From assembly GCA_037576195.1 (NCBI GenBank), contig JAQZDE010000067.1, positions 1-64,000 of the forward strand: a DNA stretch of 64,000 nt. Direction: 5' to 3'. The DNA is from Phytoseiulus persimilis. Taxonomy: Eukaryota; Arthropoda; Arachnida; Mesostigmata; Phytoseiidae. Of the stretch, positions 24,738 to 38,573 are shown piece after piece. The notes under the pieces are model-generated. The model was not told the origin of the DNA. It worked only from the letters and a program-made list of their open reading frames with translations, and did not search any database. The first letter of the stretch is position 1. Each line of letters starts with the position of its first letter. The position numbers were made by a program, and so were the translations under genes.

Positions 24738-27700
24738 TCATGAAGTTGGACAGAGGGTGGGATCCGAAGAATTCCATCCAACATGGTTATTCGCGTTGTA
24801 TTTCACCAACCAGTCATAAAGTGGTTGAAAGTATCGCATGATAGGACGAGCGTCCATTTTGCCGGTCCTGCCACCGGTGATGGCCTTGAGGGCCTCGGGC
24901 CAAGGACGAGATGAGCCGAGCTTGAGCATGTCGCCCATCAGAGCCCCAGCTTCCTTCGAGCGATAGAAATCGCATTCATGGAGAGGTCCGCGGTGACCAG
25001 CGGCGTCACAGAGAGCTTCGTAGAATTGGAATTGTAATATATTTGCGACGAAGTACCGAATGTAAGGAGTGCCGGAGGAGATGTGGTACTTGGAGGCGGG
25101 ATCGAAGTCGTCGTTGGTTCTCCGCACCCCGGGACAATATCCGGCGTACTCGAGACTGCAAGAGATTCGAACGGTCTGTTATCCTATGGGGAAGCGTCGA
25201 GGAATCTCGGTTCTGGAGGGGTCTCCGAACACCGAAACTCGCAAAAATTCCAATAAAGGAGTTATACGAGGCAAGTACTCACTGGAGTTTCCACCACTCG
25301 TCGTTGAGCTTCGTGCGGTCGTACTTTCCGCGATAGACGTTCCATCTGAAGAGATCGAAGAAGTACGCAGAGGGTAAAATCGCGATTTTGTCCGTAGCGA
25401 TTTTCATCAGATAATTGATAGTGTCTTCCTCGGTCATCTCGCTTTCTTCGATAAATCCAATCGCCTGAAGATGTTTTGGGGTCGAAACCGACAGAGCGAG
25501 TGTGTCGCCCACAGCCTCATGGAAGCCTGGATTAGCACCAGCTTGGAAGTACGAAGGCTGGTTTTGGTATTGCAAATAGTACTCCACGTGACCCATTTCG
25601 TGATGCGCAACGATCATGTCGCTCATTTTTATAGCGGTGCACTGCTTGATCCTGACAAGATCAGTTCCGCAGCCGTCCCAGGCGCTGGCGTGACAGACAA
25701 GTTCGCGCCCGTCTTTGGGTTTCTCGAGTATCGATCGATTCCAGAATTCTTGGGTCATCGGTTTCAGACCCAACGAAGTGAAAAATTCTTCGGAGAGTCG
25801 GAATATGGCTTTAGCGTCCATTTCCTTATCGATCATCTTCTGAGTGACGTCCAGTTTTTGGCGGCCTTTGTACGGCTCAATGTTCTTGATCGCGATGTGC
25901 TGGGCGTGGATGTGTCCTGAAAGCGATGCGATAAGCTAATTTGAGCTTCGGATTCAACGCAAGATCGTAGCGCGTGAAGAGCGGGGGCTGATCAATATTC
26001 GGGCCTTTTTCGAGTCTTCCCTCTGTCACTCTGCCCAGCTATTACTATTTGTTACTACTGTGATGAGATTTTTAAGCGTCGACATATCATAAAAAGCTGT
26101 GTAAGGCATTCCTGGAAGAGGCCCTCACATGAACAGACTTGTAACTCGCTTTTGTCGATCTCCGAACGACTCTCCATTCGATTTCTATCCGACTCTCGTC
26201 GGGGATACCCCTGCATCTGATTCTGCTTTATCATTTCAAATGTAGATAGAATGACAGCTGTCGTGTCCATTTGTCACTCGAGCCATTGTTCTGTTGTGAT
26301 TCAGATAAACGGCGATACGCTGTGGTCTCTCGAAGGACCTGTTCTTTCCTTCCAAGTATGTAGCGGTTTCTCGAGATCTCCAGAGGGGATCTCGCGTTTC
26401 GATCGTTGGAGAAATCCAAATAAAGGGGATGAATTGCTGTGGCGTTGTAACTCACCAAGAAGATGAGCAGGTATCGGACCATCTGGCTTGATTTTCCCGG
26501 GATATCTCTCAATGAGCTTTGACCTGACGTAAGCGTGAAGTTGCTGATAGAGAGGAGTAAGTGTCTGCCAAAGCTCTTCAAGGTCCTTCTCGAAGTCAGG
26601 GGACTTCTCAGTATAGATGTCCAATAGGTCCTCGGTGAAGTCCTGTGGAATAATTGTCCGGATCAGATCAAGTCGATTATACTCAAATTCTCTGGAGACA
26701 TCCTATAAACCGATTTCAAGTGATTCGTACCTTCAAGCCATTGGCGCGGGAAGCTTCATTCAAGAGGTCGACCGCTCGGATCCACTTCTCTTTGACAGGT
26801 TTCCCAGCTTTTTCTCGGAATTGAGACCAAACGTGGAGAAGCTCATCATAATCGTTGGAATTCTCTAGGATTTCTTTGATCTCAGGCTCTAGACTCAGTG
26901 TACACTGCTGAGCATTGGTTTCAGTGTCTCCTGTTTTGCCATAGGGGCAAATTTTCGCTTTCGCGTGGTTAGCCTCCATTTCCTGTCGGAGTTGAATTAG
27001 CTCCGCCGCTTTCTCCTTCGGAAGAGCTGCAACTCCAAGGTTTGTAAGTTGCTTGAAAACCCTGCGGAGGTTTTCGTCGCGGAATTCCTTCCATTTGAAC
27101 TTCAAGGCTTCACGGCCTTTCTTGCCAGCAAACTCGACTTGCTTCTGTGCCCACTCCGCCTGAAATTATGACCAAGTTCTCATGGAGTGAAACAAGTCGC
27201 AATACATAGGTCATGGAACAGATCTGCCTGATTCATGTTGTGGTTCCGAGTAATGAAATTCGATGGTCAACTAGTTGATCGTGGATTCGGTACCCTAGCT
27301 CACATGAACTCAGATCAACGGAAAAAATAAGGCTGAAACGGCTGAAATTCTCACCGCTTTCTTTGCGTTGTAATCGGTGATATTGCTGGCCTGTTCCCAA
27401 GCAGCCTCGGTGTTCGCCAGGCACAGGGGCAGCTGCTCACGCTCGTAGGTCTCCAGCCATCGACGAGCCGCGTCTTCATCGGAGCTCAGGGCATCGGAGC
27501 TCGTTTGGGTCGTGGATTCGCACTCAGACTGTGGATGCAATGGAGCTGAGTTTCAAGACCCGAATACTAAGAGGTAAAATAGTCGTTCTTCCGCTGTCCC
27601 AGTGCTCGAATCAGCCGAGGTGGGACAGCTGGAGACGATGAAGATGAAAAGCTTCCGGGCTCAGTTCCATAACTTTCAGGTTCAGTCGAGGTATTACGAG

Positions 27701-29617
27701 ATCATCAATCCGATCGTTGATAGTTGATTCTAGCATTGGTTACGACGGCAGATGTGTCAGCGCAGGAGTTCCCGCGGACGAAGGAGGGTAGCTAGTGCCG
27801 ACGCATACTGAGATTCTGGATTTTACGGCTGCTCGACACAGGAGAGAGCAAATCGTGTACTAAGATCATGCCTCACTCGATGGAGATGTTATTTATAAGG
27901 ACCGTAAACATTATTTATCATCTTGCGGCACCAACGGAATGGGCATCTACCAGCAGGTACAGGTCACGATATTCGATCGAGATCAGAGATTAGCACCTTG
28001 TTGTTCATCTTGCATGTCGGTCAACTGCCACGACCTGGAATCAAACGAACGCACCGCTCGCTCCTCAATCGATAATTCCAGCATCCGACAACTCAAGTTT
28101 CAAAACGAAGAGTTGACAGGTTATCTCCTCCGATGTGGGCCATGACGCATGAAATCTTCAGACCTTCGAGCATCCTGGCTCATCTGCACACCGCCGATTT
28201 TCTCATGATTCGATTCGCCCTCACCCCTAGCTCCGTAGGAAGCCAACAATCGTGGCCGTAGCCGAGGGGTTCGGATCGAATGAATATTCTCCGCCTGGAC
28301 GGAGCGCGAGTTTCAGCTGTATTCTTGGTCGGTTGTCAGTTGATCAAACGGTCCCAGGAAGTCAGTTTTGGGCGGAATCGTCGACTGCTCAGCTCAGGGG
28401 GAGGTGTACTCGGGAATCCTAGCTCTCGGTCGAGGCGAACAAGGTCCCTATTTTCTGTTCAATGGCTTTCGATGTGGATTATTCGGATTCCTAAACAGAT
28501 GCCGCGAATAGCTTCAAAGACTCATATCCCTAGTGAAGGGAGGGGGAAGTGGACTTTCATTTTCTAGAATAGAAGGAACATCTCGACGCCGGAACCCATG
28601 CACGAATATCGATGAGAGTCGTCGAATGTGTCAATTAAGAGCTTCCAGTCGATAAAGCAATTGCTCGAGGTCGACGCCGCCGTTGATGGAAATGTCCGGG
28701 GTTGGCGGACGATGAATCTCGTTGCGTAACAACTCGCCCGCCAGGCTGCCCGAGTGTTGGAGATCAATGGCAAGATTCACTTGGTTCTTCTCCCGTTTGT
28801 TCGTTGGACTCTCGACCGCCTGCATCGCTTGTCCGTTTGTTGATCGCACGCGTACGTCAATCCACGCCACCATAGGGCTAAAGATGCAAGAGGGACAGCG
28901 TGGACGGACAAGACTGCGACCTCCAAGCTCGGTCAGGTTGTCTTCGCACAAATGAATCTTCAATCTTCTGAATTCTTCCTTCATCCACATGCTCATTAAA
29001 GAGATCGGCGGCGCACATTCACTGGGAATCAGGGGGCTCCAGGCGGGGATCACGGGTTCTAGCTTCATAGCATTTCATCGTGAGTCTGAATCGCATATTG
29101 ACCGCGCGAGTTTCCAGAGCGCCTCACAGCGGCCGCGTCGTAGTAGCCACAATATATGCTTCTTGATGCTTCTAGACTGAGGTGACTAGTATACTCTGCG
29201 CCTGAGTCGAGCGCTCCAAGAGCTCACAACGAACTCCGGACGGAAGCCGTCCAAGAAATCGGTTTCTCGGAGCTGCCGGAGCATTTGCAATAACGCGGCG
29301 CACTCTTCGGTGGATGACTTTCTTTGGCGAAATTTAAGTACATTTCTTCGGTTCCATACACCCAGTTCCGATTGGTCAACGACTCAGAAGCCAGGACTGT
29401 TTCTTTGTGTGGCTCTGAGGAGTTCCAGCAGGCCACAGTGAGCCTATGGACTGCCTGAAAAACCCCGCTTGAGGAACAAGCGACTTGAGACAGGCACATA
29501 TTTACTCACATTTTGGGAGAATTTCTGATCGGGGAACCGGGCTCCGAAAGCACAAGTTCCCGTCAAAATCACCACCAAGACGGCATGAGAATTCCAGGGC
29601 ACCAATGAGCAACGCAT
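24738..29617 (-). CDS. Ance: Angiotensin-converting enzyme, single-domain, secreted (peptidase M2)
   Basis: Exons on the minus strand: 29617-29510, 27528-27355, 27159-26731, 26642-26456, 25916-25283, 25155-24738. Phases join to give 649 residues, close to Drosophila Ance at 615. Exon 1 encodes a signal peptide (AVLVVILTGTCAFG). The zinc site is HEMGH at residues 405-409 with the third ligand in FHEAVGD. VCHASAWD, KYHISSGTPYIRYF and SRPWPEA are also present, so the catalytic set (zinc ligands, KH and Y substrate contacts) is whole. There is no C-terminal membrane anchor, so a soluble dipeptidyl carboxypeptidase is predicted. One oddity: after AHLLG the usual NMWAQxW segment reads HIHAQHI, losing both tryptophans at the exon 4/5 junction. 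Intron 1 holds another open frame on the same strand. Confidence 0.93.
28631..29068 (-). CDS. Hypothetical protein inside ACE intron 1
   Basis: This is a 145-codon open frame on the same strand as ACE, beginning MKLEPVIPAWSPLIPSECAP and ending LLYRLEALN. Third codon positions in its last third are often G or C, as in the real exons here. No family, signal peptide or membrane segment is recognised. It has no stop-free extension into the ACE exons, so if real it is a nested gene. It may equally be a chance frame. Confidence 0.3.
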   Translation of the reverse strand: MKLEPVIPAWSPLIPSECAPPISLMSMWMKEEFRRLKIHLCEDNLTELGGRSLVRPRCPSCIFSPMVAWIDVRVRSTNGQAMQAVESPTNKREKNQVNLAIDLQHSGSLAGELLRNEIHRPPTPDISINGGVDLEQLLYRLEALN

Positions 29618-32600
29618 CTCGAAACATTGGATTCTATCATCGTGGCCCGGTGTGGCTTTATAGACGGCGCCTCGGGGAAAGGGGAACGAAACACTCGTCG
29701 CTTGTCGCGTCAACCGATGCAAGCGAAAGCAGCTTCAAACAAATAAACGGTTCAATCGATATAAACAAGTGCGAGCCGTTTGAATGCTTTCCTTCAACTT
29801 GCCTCGATGCCCTATAGGATTTGTGTCAACCCTCGTTTTGATTTCGGCTGACACGAATGGGGCCGTACCTGTTATGTCGGTGTCATTGAAGAAGGCGAAT
29901 CAGGAAAATAATTCGCAGATCTTTTGTTCGACATCGATATCGGCCCCAACGGGTATGATTCCGCAGGAATGTCCTAGTTTTTGATCTTCGAGCCACAACG
30001 ATTGAGCTCGCCGTCAAGCGGGTGTGTCACCTGTACCACCTAACCCTTCGTTCGAACCTAGGCATGACAAGAGGCGTATCATCGATCTGTGTACGTTGGC
30101 GAGGTTCTTCGAGCATTAATTATGAAACGAGTTCCCAAGTTTCCTTGAGCCATGACTGTTGGCGGGTGCCAGTCATTCCTCAAGGGCCGGATTATGACTG
30201 AGTGAAATGGGATTCATCGAGGAAAGTCTTCGTGGGCTTCATTCGCATGGATTAGCGTGAGCGGAATGGGTTCGGGGAAAAGTTATAGCTTGTATAATAT
30301 GAGATATAGGGATAAGCTTTTATGGGAAGGCGGAGTTATTGTGATCATTCATGTGATAAATGACTATGCTTGAAGTTCAAAAGAAGTGGTCTCCCTGAAA
30401 GAGAATGACATCACTGCAGCCGCGTCTGAGTCGGAAGTTGCGTTCCGGTTCGATCTTCACGCAACGGATATTGCCAGAGACCATGATTGAAAGAATCTCG
30501 AAGAACTTCATTGTTCACGTGGGCGTTCCCGCAAGAATTACTCAGTGGGTTGATTATAGAGCTGGGGTTTCCCTCTCGATTTCCGTAGTGGAAATTGTAG
30601 AATCATTCGACTTGAACGGCATCGAACCCGATCGTGGACGATGCATGAGCTGATAGAAAATTCGCGGCAAAAGCTCAGTCAGGCCCGGACTATATCTAAC
30701 TGCGAGATTTGGTATCCGAACTGTAGCCTGCGTCAGCAATGATCATTCATCGCATAATTCATTGCCAAGTTATCGCGGAGTCAGCTGAATAAAGCTAAAA
30801 ATGCTCGAAGTTTGATGCGCATGATGATATTTGGGCGATATCGCTTGGCAAAAGGATGAGTGGCTTCCTCAATGCCCTTTACGGCCAGTATCGGCGTGTT
30901 TCGTTCAGTATCGTCCTAGTCGCACTCCCCTTCCCGTATCAAAGCAGGATCTGATTTCAGAGCCATTCTACGTGCTTTCAAAGACGGACGCTGCTTCTCA
31001 TCCACACGCCTTCAGAGGCCTTCCCAGTCGACAGTCTGGGGGGACTCGTATCGGAGAAAATACGGATACAGTGACTAACGAACCCGACGAGAACTTTTGG
31101 CAGAAACTCTTCAGAAACCTTTGGAGAATTTCGAATGACTTTTTCACCTGCTCACGGCTCAGACAGCAGACGGCTGCAGTAGAGTTATTACAGCCGATCG
31201 TACGACACTCGAAATTTCCCGAAAATAACTAAGGGTGATAAGTCACTAGGGAGACATTGCAGAAAGTGTGAGGCGATCAACAAACATCTCACGGTGTTTA
31301 AGCCCCAGCTTCAAAGCTCTTCTGCTGATAGGCAGTCCGTTGGAAAGTTGATAGGGTACACCACGCAGGAGCTCCGACGTTCCGCGAGATATTTTCTCGT
31401 TGCTCGAGTCCACGGATGAGTTACGAAAGCCCAAACCGGCATTTCGTAATCGTCAAGAGCGTTAAGAGCCAATTATTGACGAAAAGTCCATGTTATCGAG
31501 CAAACAATTTCCGGCTGCGCGAGAGTACGAGAAAGAAATCCCGGTGATTCCCATTCTACCTTCCTGTCTTTCTCCCTGATATCTGAGAAACACTCTCGGA
31601 GGGCTTGCTGCATGCAGCTCCACGATTCGGCGCTGTTTCGTCCGTGCTGTCCGTCGTCGTTATGAATTGCAGCTCTTTCGCCGGGTTCCGATGTGGAGCA
31701 CAGGGAACGGCACGCAAAGTAGGTTTCGCAGCGTGAAAATCGAAGAGTAGCGCGCTTGTAATTCTTCTCTTTCAGAACGAGTTCTGCCGCTCTTTTGTTG
31801 CGGTTATTGACAAGAGTTCATTGACTCCTCTGGGAGCTCCTTTTTTTTTGTTAACGAGAACCCGTTCGTTGCTGAAAACATCCAGCGATCCGATTCTGTT
31901 TTTGAGGAGAGATAACTTGCCCTGCCTTCTCATCCTCCCCAACAGCTGCATTTCGCTCAGATTGAGCTGCTGCCGCACTCTCTCTCTCTCTCTAGCATTC
32001 TCCGGATAGTTCCGTTAATTTTTTTCAAACCGCAGACCCTCTTTGCTGCCAAAGAACCACAGCTGTTCGATGATAGCACTGGCTCGAGATCTGTCGCTAG
32101 CTACCCATTGACAGGACGGAGAAGAAGCATAAATAAAAACACAGTCTGAAGACCTCGTCTTATCCTGATGAGAAGAACCTCTCCACGGGAGAATGGGGAA
32201 GAGTTTTGTTCATGCAAGATCATTGTAGAGAAGAGCTTATACCACGTCCCACTGTTCCCTGCCGACCCGCGGACCGGAGAGCTGCTGGCAGACGTATTTT
32301 ATGGGGTTGAAGACCCGATGGAAGGGATGGGAGGGAAAGTCGCGAACCTGCGGACCGAATCGAATCGCAACGCTCCTCACCAGAAAGCCTTCCTGTGTCA
32401 TGGAGTCGGGGAAGACACATACGGCTCAAATCGGCGAAGGAGCCAGGCCATCAAACCTTGACGGGTACGAGGCGTTCACTCTACTTCACTTCCGAATAGA
32501 CTTCGAATATTGGAGACAAGGCTTTCTACTGGAGAAACATCCTCGATAGAGCCTATATCCAGCAATGCAGTGTACGACATGGGCTCACTACTCTTCCGAG

Positions 32601-35600
32601 TTCCTGGAGAGTTGCGAAGTATCTCTAGTTTTCCGTGGAATCCGACGATGAACCCCCTCAGGAACGAATTTCCCTAAAGGGGCCATTGGTCTCGAGCCGT
32701 GACTCATGTTGATCCATTCTGGGTGCGTGATACAAGGAAATCGAAGGCACGTAAGATTGGCACATTCTTCAGTTATTCGGAAATCCATCCTGAGCAAGTA
32801 TATCCTTGGCATCGTCACCTGAAGTCATGTGGAATATATTTATAGCTCTACACCTCGCTGAACGGGCTGAGGAGACACTCTCTGGTCGACAGTGTCTACT
32901 CCATCTCCCCATCAGTTATTACTCGCCAATGGGACGAGGTGGACTCAGCTCACACACGAGGCACCCGAGCTGTAATGCTTTCAAACCGCGATCGGATCGA
33001 CAATCCGAGGTTGAGCCTTTCCGTGAATCGTTTGCTCCGCGGCGCTCTTCTAGTGAGTTATCAGAATACGAGGAACTATGTATCAGAATATTTTTACGTC
33101 TCGTCCCCAGGATACGTGTTTGAATTTACCGTCTCCCAAATCCGGAGCGCGATTCAATGTGCGCGCTCCGTAGACTATCCATCGCATCAATAAGGGTGGA
33201 ATTTCTTTAATGTATTCATTCATTTATTCGTCTCACTTTGCCTAGCCGGAATGGAACAGTCGTTGTAGCACGAACATCTGAGTGTTTTCTGACGAGAAAT
33301 CGGAAGTCATTTGAATGAATGATATCCGGAGATTACATGCACCGTGATTGAGAATCCCGGAAATACCGGAATGACGCGAAGAGCACGTCGGTAATTCGGC
33401 GTCGAGGGGAATCTTCACGAAAAGATCGTCGACGAATGTGAACAATGTACGTGGACCGTCTGGAGAATCTCATCCATAGAAACGCTCGATGTGGAGCCGT
33501 CTGCTCGCATTGACAAAATGTGTTCAAGGCATCGAGCTAAACTCGGAACGAGCCTGAATTCGCTTCCTATATGATTTAGTATATGATATTGGACGCCTCT
33601 TACTTTACACCCGTGATTTCCTGCCGTAACTAGTACCGGCAGCCTTCCAACCGGGACATCTTGGATAGGACGAAATCGAGCTCGCGGCTACTGAAGTTCT
33701 CTTGTACCCTTTCACCGGAATGTGAGCTGAAGCCTTCCTTCCGGAAGATGAGCTTATTGACTTCTTGACTCGAACACGATTCTCATAAGGAACGCACACA
33801 TGAGACGGAATCGACTAGTCTTCTCCACGGGAGATCTGCTTGCTCCGTCAGACAAAGATTCCCTGCCAGAGCGCACACGGGAGCTCATTGCATGACTCTT
33901 ATAGAAATCGACCACTGAGATCTTTCTCCGCGCTCAAAAGTCTGGTGAGCCAGTCGAGTCGGAAGTGAATTCTGAGCCATCCCATCATTGAGTTTCCGTC
34001 GTCGGAGTGTCGGCACGGATCCATCCTTCGAGTTGAGGAAACAGCCCTCGCTTAGAGCTGATTGAATAAGCAGGTCCCAGAAAAGTCCATGGGCACCCTG
34101 GAATTTCGCGAACGCTTACGGGAGTTGCAGCTTACGAATAATTCCAGTTCATCTGCGAGAAGCAACGAAAGGTTACGATATTTCGAACTTCGGATGCACA
34201 TGTGTGCGCACAAATATCGTCATCGGAGTTTAACGGCGCTTCGTGTGGCCGTGAGCGGAGTCGCTTGCACGTTCATACGAGGATTCGTGCCAGATATGTT
34301 CCTGCTCTCAGCTCAAACAAAAATGCTAATTCTGTCCTTCGGCTCCATCGATACACCAGCGTCGTGCTCCGTCGTGTTCTCATGGAAGAGATCAGAGACG
34401 GAATACGGGAGATGACATCTAAATGGAAGATCGATGCTGTTCAAGTTCGAGCACCATCGCGATGGAATCCCTCAGTGTTCTCCTCGCTTTGCGTTCGCAG
34501 GAATGATGAGCTCAATTATTTCCCAAATTAATTATTTGCCTCGATCGGAATCGGTCTCAGTTGCTTTGAAGGGGGTTTCAGATCACTTTTTTCCTCTTTT
34601 GAAACATTATAGGGGACAGGGAGTCACGTGGATTTCGTTCTGACAAATGGCAAACTATAGCAATGAATACGATCCGGACGAGGCTGGCCCATCCTTGCGG
34701 TGGAGAACGCCGGAGAATTCGCTCATTTCATATGTTCTCCAGTGGATTCCCTCCGCCTCTACTGCAAGTGGTCACGCGGCAATTTCTGAGGCATTACTAT
34801 GAGGACACTGTGGATGCGTGATCGTTCGCTTGCTTGGTGCTCCAAACCAAACAGTCTTCAAGGCCACGCCCCGGTTCCTCGACCTTAATCATGACGGCAA
34901 CTGTCCCGGCAGAGCGAGGAAACGGAGCGGGAACGCAACCAGGAATCGACAACCAAGGAAAGACCAAAGGGGGAATCTCGTACTCCTCGTCGTGGAACCC
35001 CCGGTGAAACCGGTCTGAACCCCGAAGCCGTGCGGGAGATGTTGGAAAACGAAATCCGACTCGAAGTTCATAATCTTCAAGAAGCTCTGATGGAAACGGA
35101 AGGGAATATGTATCCTGAGATGCCGCAAACTTGCTCTACGGGCCGAAAGTTCTTCGCGGGAAAGATTTCTCCAGACTTCAGCATGGGCTCACCAGCAAGA
35201 GTGGGCTCCTACACATTGAGCAAAATCCACTCAGAACTGGCTTGGAGCATGGCATGTTTCCCCCTCTCCATCATAACTCATTAATGGTGTCTAACCTGAA
35301 CCCAACGGACAGCGGTTTTTGATCTATTCCAAAGACCAGGGTGTGCTCAACTCCCCATGGCAACCTAGGCTGTCCGAAGCGGTCTCTTCGTTGAGAATGG
35401 GCAGAGCTGTGGCCAACAGTTCCACTGACAGGGGACTCAGCACACGATTATGGTGAGTTAACCCATCGATGCATTCTCGTTCCTCCTTCTTTCCATGAGC
35501 GAGATACAAGGTAAAGTGATCAAGTCGCTGAGAGCAATCATATTAGTGATGCCGATCAAGCTCTCTGACAGAGTTTGGGACATTATCGCGAATTGGACCT

Positions 35601-36623
35601 GCGTTCACCACGGAGTCTGGCTCAAATCATCAAGCCGTACTTACTGTCATTTCTACAATAACGTCTGGCCGACAAGGAATCCGCCATCTTTTCAAGCAGA
35701 TGGTTACTCCGGCGATCTCCCATGACGGACGGATTTGAACGCTTGCGCTGCCAAATCATAAGAGCATGGAAGTTCAGGCATTCTTCATTTATCATCATCA
35801 CTCAATCCATGGACCTTTGGATAGATGAATGTATTAATTGTTGAACTATGCCTTGTTGCTATAAGAACTGATAAACTCAGCCATCAGAGACTCATTCATC
35901 CATATCCCTTCATAGATAGATGGGAGGTATGAAATGATGAATGCCTGAACTTCCAAGCTCTGCAATTTATCAGCCACATCCCCTCGCGGAACCCGTTCAA
36001 TATGACGAGGATTATTTGAAACGAATGAGCTGCTAGACCGGGGTTGAGTGAATTGAAGTCTGGGTCACCAGGTCAAGGAATCGTATTCTGGTCTCGTTTT
36101 GAAGTTCCCCGCTCTGAGGTGAGATGCGGAAACGACACAGCTCCATGAATTTGATCAGCGATATTGGGGCGGAGGCGATGTTGAGGCGGAGGCGATGTTG
36201 AGAACCACGGTAGATCACTCTAAATTCTTGAACTGAGGCTTTGATCATGGTGACGCAGTTCTCCATATCTGAGTATTGCTCTAGAAGAATCGTATAGCGT
36301 ACATCAAGTAGGGTCATCGAGCGTTGAGGGTGACCATTACACACTACGCCATCGTCTGCGTGCTCCCGACGTCATACTCAGGAGGTCCGTCCCAAGTTCA
36401 TTGATCAGGTTCAGGAAGTCATAACTTCGGCCCTCTTTGAAGAGTCATGGATCGGTCAGGCCTCTCCTGGGGAGTTGGAATGGAGGCCCTGGAAAACGGT
36501 GGAATGCGCCAGCGGCCAGGAAAGTCACAACGCCCGGATCGACCGAAGTTCTTTATTTTAGTTTCAGTCAGCGTAAATTCACATTGCGAATAGATAGAAT
36601 TCCCTATGTTGTTAGTTCCCAAC
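29618..36623. other. Long spacer with no supported gene
   Basis: No conserved domain is visible on either strand. Three frames at about 34875-35130 are all open. One of them, after a possible acceptor at 34915, gives a charged helical stretch (EAVREMLENEIRLEVHNLQE) that could be a coiled-coil exon. An ATG at 35397 followed by a GTGAGT donor at 35453 could be a first exon. A CT-dinucleotide run lies near 31978-31993. A perfect 17-bp direct repeat (GCGGAGGCGATGTTGAG, two copies) lies at 36169-36202. Confidence 0.3.
36169..36202. repeat. Tandem duplication, 2 x 17 bp
   Basis: Two adjacent identical copies of GCGGAGGCGATGTTGAG occupy 36169-36185 and 36186-36202. Perfect identity suggests a recent replication slip. 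Confidence 0.9.
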
Positions 36624-38573
36624 TCAGATATTGATGACTCTGGACAGCTTCTGTATCCTGTTAAGAAGAATGTCTCCGTGCTTGATGATGCCCTGATACT
36701 GGTAGTTCTTGTTATCGGGCCGATTTGTTTCGACGATTCCGTTCACTTTATCAATTTTGCAGTGGAGTCGACCCGCCGCGATGAAACGAGACAGTTCTTG
36801 ATCGATGAAACCAACCGAGACTCCAAAAGCGTCAGCCATGTACTGGAGCGTCAACGAGCGATACGATTCTAGCAACTGCGTGTATGCCGAGATCCTCATG
36901 TCTCTCACGTAGAAACGATAGTGGGGGTTGAGGAAGCGGTCCTTTTTCATGACGCCCTCAATGTGCGCCAGTTTTTGAAAGAATACCGCATACTGACATT
37001 GGTAGAGCGAGAAAAGGTATTCGCGGATGTCGGGGAGGTTGTGGAGAACTTCCAAGATCTCAGAGCCGCGAATCACTTTCTCCCGCAATTGAGTACGGCT
37101 CAGAGCGAGAATGGACGAGAGAACAGTGTACGTGACGAATTGATTGTAGTCCATCAATTCGGTGCAGGTGAATGTTGAGACCGTATCCAGGAATAGATCA
37201 GCTGCCGTCTTGAAATCTCTAACGGCCAACGAGTAGAAAGCTTGGTACACCTGAAGCGAACACCGACTTTAGAGAGGACTCGGATCCATGATCTAATTCC
37301 AAGGAATATGAATGCACCCACATCGCTAGGACACTAGAAAGATCATCGGAGCGAGAAACTAGTGAGGCAACTGTTCGAACCTTCAATCGATTGCGCCGGT
37401 CCCAGTCGCCACCTTCCTCGATGAGCGATTTCGCTTTGTCGATGTTGCGGGTGATCAGGTCATGATCGAGGTAAAAGAGACCAATGCGGATCTGGTGGAA
37501 CAGTAAATCCAGTTTGTGTCCCACTGAAACTGATTTCTCGTACGTCTTCCGGAACTGAGTCAGAGCAGCTTCTTTGTCGCCTGAAACGCATCCGAGAACA
37601 TGAGCTCATCGGCACGGAAACGGGTGCAAAGAATGACGGTAAGTGCGGAGGGGTGAGAAAGGGGTGAAGGGGGATATCCGATTTCAGTCGGTAAATCGAA
37701 GCGAACCGAAAACGGTTGCCTGTCCGGAACCCCACGCGGAGAGGGAACTCGGATTCAATCTTGCACGGGGGATGAATTCAGCACGACACGCTCCAATATA
37801 GATCACCAAACACGAGGTCGCAGATATCTACGAACCGATTTTTGACAGGTATTCAGCTTTTCTCAGGTTGGCTTCTCGAACTTCCATCTCTCCCAAGTTC
37901 GTTTTCGCATCCTCGATCGTACCATCGAGCTTGGCTAGCTGTTCTTGATTCGCTTGCTTGAGCTTCTCCATGAGTTTGTTCTCCACCGGCCAACCGAGAT
38001 CTCTGCAGCACTCCTCGTAGAACGGAGCCATGTCTGGAATTCGAAAGTCGATAATTTCAACAAACTTGGCAAAGCAAATAAAAAACTCTAAAACCTGAGC
38101 AGATTATAGCACGACCCGTCACTGAGCATTATCAGCGCAGTTCTACGACACACTCGGACATGAATAGTTCTATCGATATAGCATGACATGGGATCCTCTC
38201 TGCTTCGCTCGACTCGACAAAAGAATGGCAGGAAATGTATCAGAGGAGAGCATGTTCCTTCTTCGGGTTCGGTTCTAATGTGACCGTAGCGTTGCGAACC
38301 GGCACTGTCCGCCAGCAGCCCGAGCACTTGTGGCGGGTGAATCAACGCTTCCAACAGATCGAGGAATCCAGATGATGAGTTCCCTTAACGGGGGGTCGAT
38401 CACTCCTCAATCAGTCGGTTGGGATACTAACCATCTTTGTTGATTGCCTCCAAGAGATCTTGCTTCAGCTTCAGGTTTGACGGGTCATGGAACTGTAATA
38501 AATACTTCGCCTGTGCGAGTTCGAGATTGGGATTCTTGTCCAACGCCTGCTCTTCGAGATTCTCTGCCGGCAT
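36624..38573 (-). CDS. PSMD6: 26S proteasome lid subunit PSMD6 / Rpn7
   Basis: Exons on the minus strand: 38573-38432, 38033-37836, 37580-37381, 37250-36624. Phases join to 388 residues; human PSMD6 has 389. Recognised stretches include [39 protein letters not shown], and [20 protein letters not shown] within the C-terminal PCI domain. The end [13 protein letters not shown] matches the human C-terminus. Rpn7 is a PCI-type scaffold of the regulatory particle lid that helps hold the deubiquitinase Rpn11 on the proteasome. The gene is divergent from selenoprotein H, with 734 bp between the two start codons. Confidence 0.97.

Noticed and set aside
30030-30070. GTTCGAACCTAGG resembling a tRNA T-arm on the minus strand
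   Set aside because: No A box or acceptor pairing lies at the right distance.
35030-35284. Charged helical frame containing EAVREMLENEIRLEVHNLQE
   Set aside because: It may be a coiled-coil exon, but all three frames are open here and no donor or partner exon is found.
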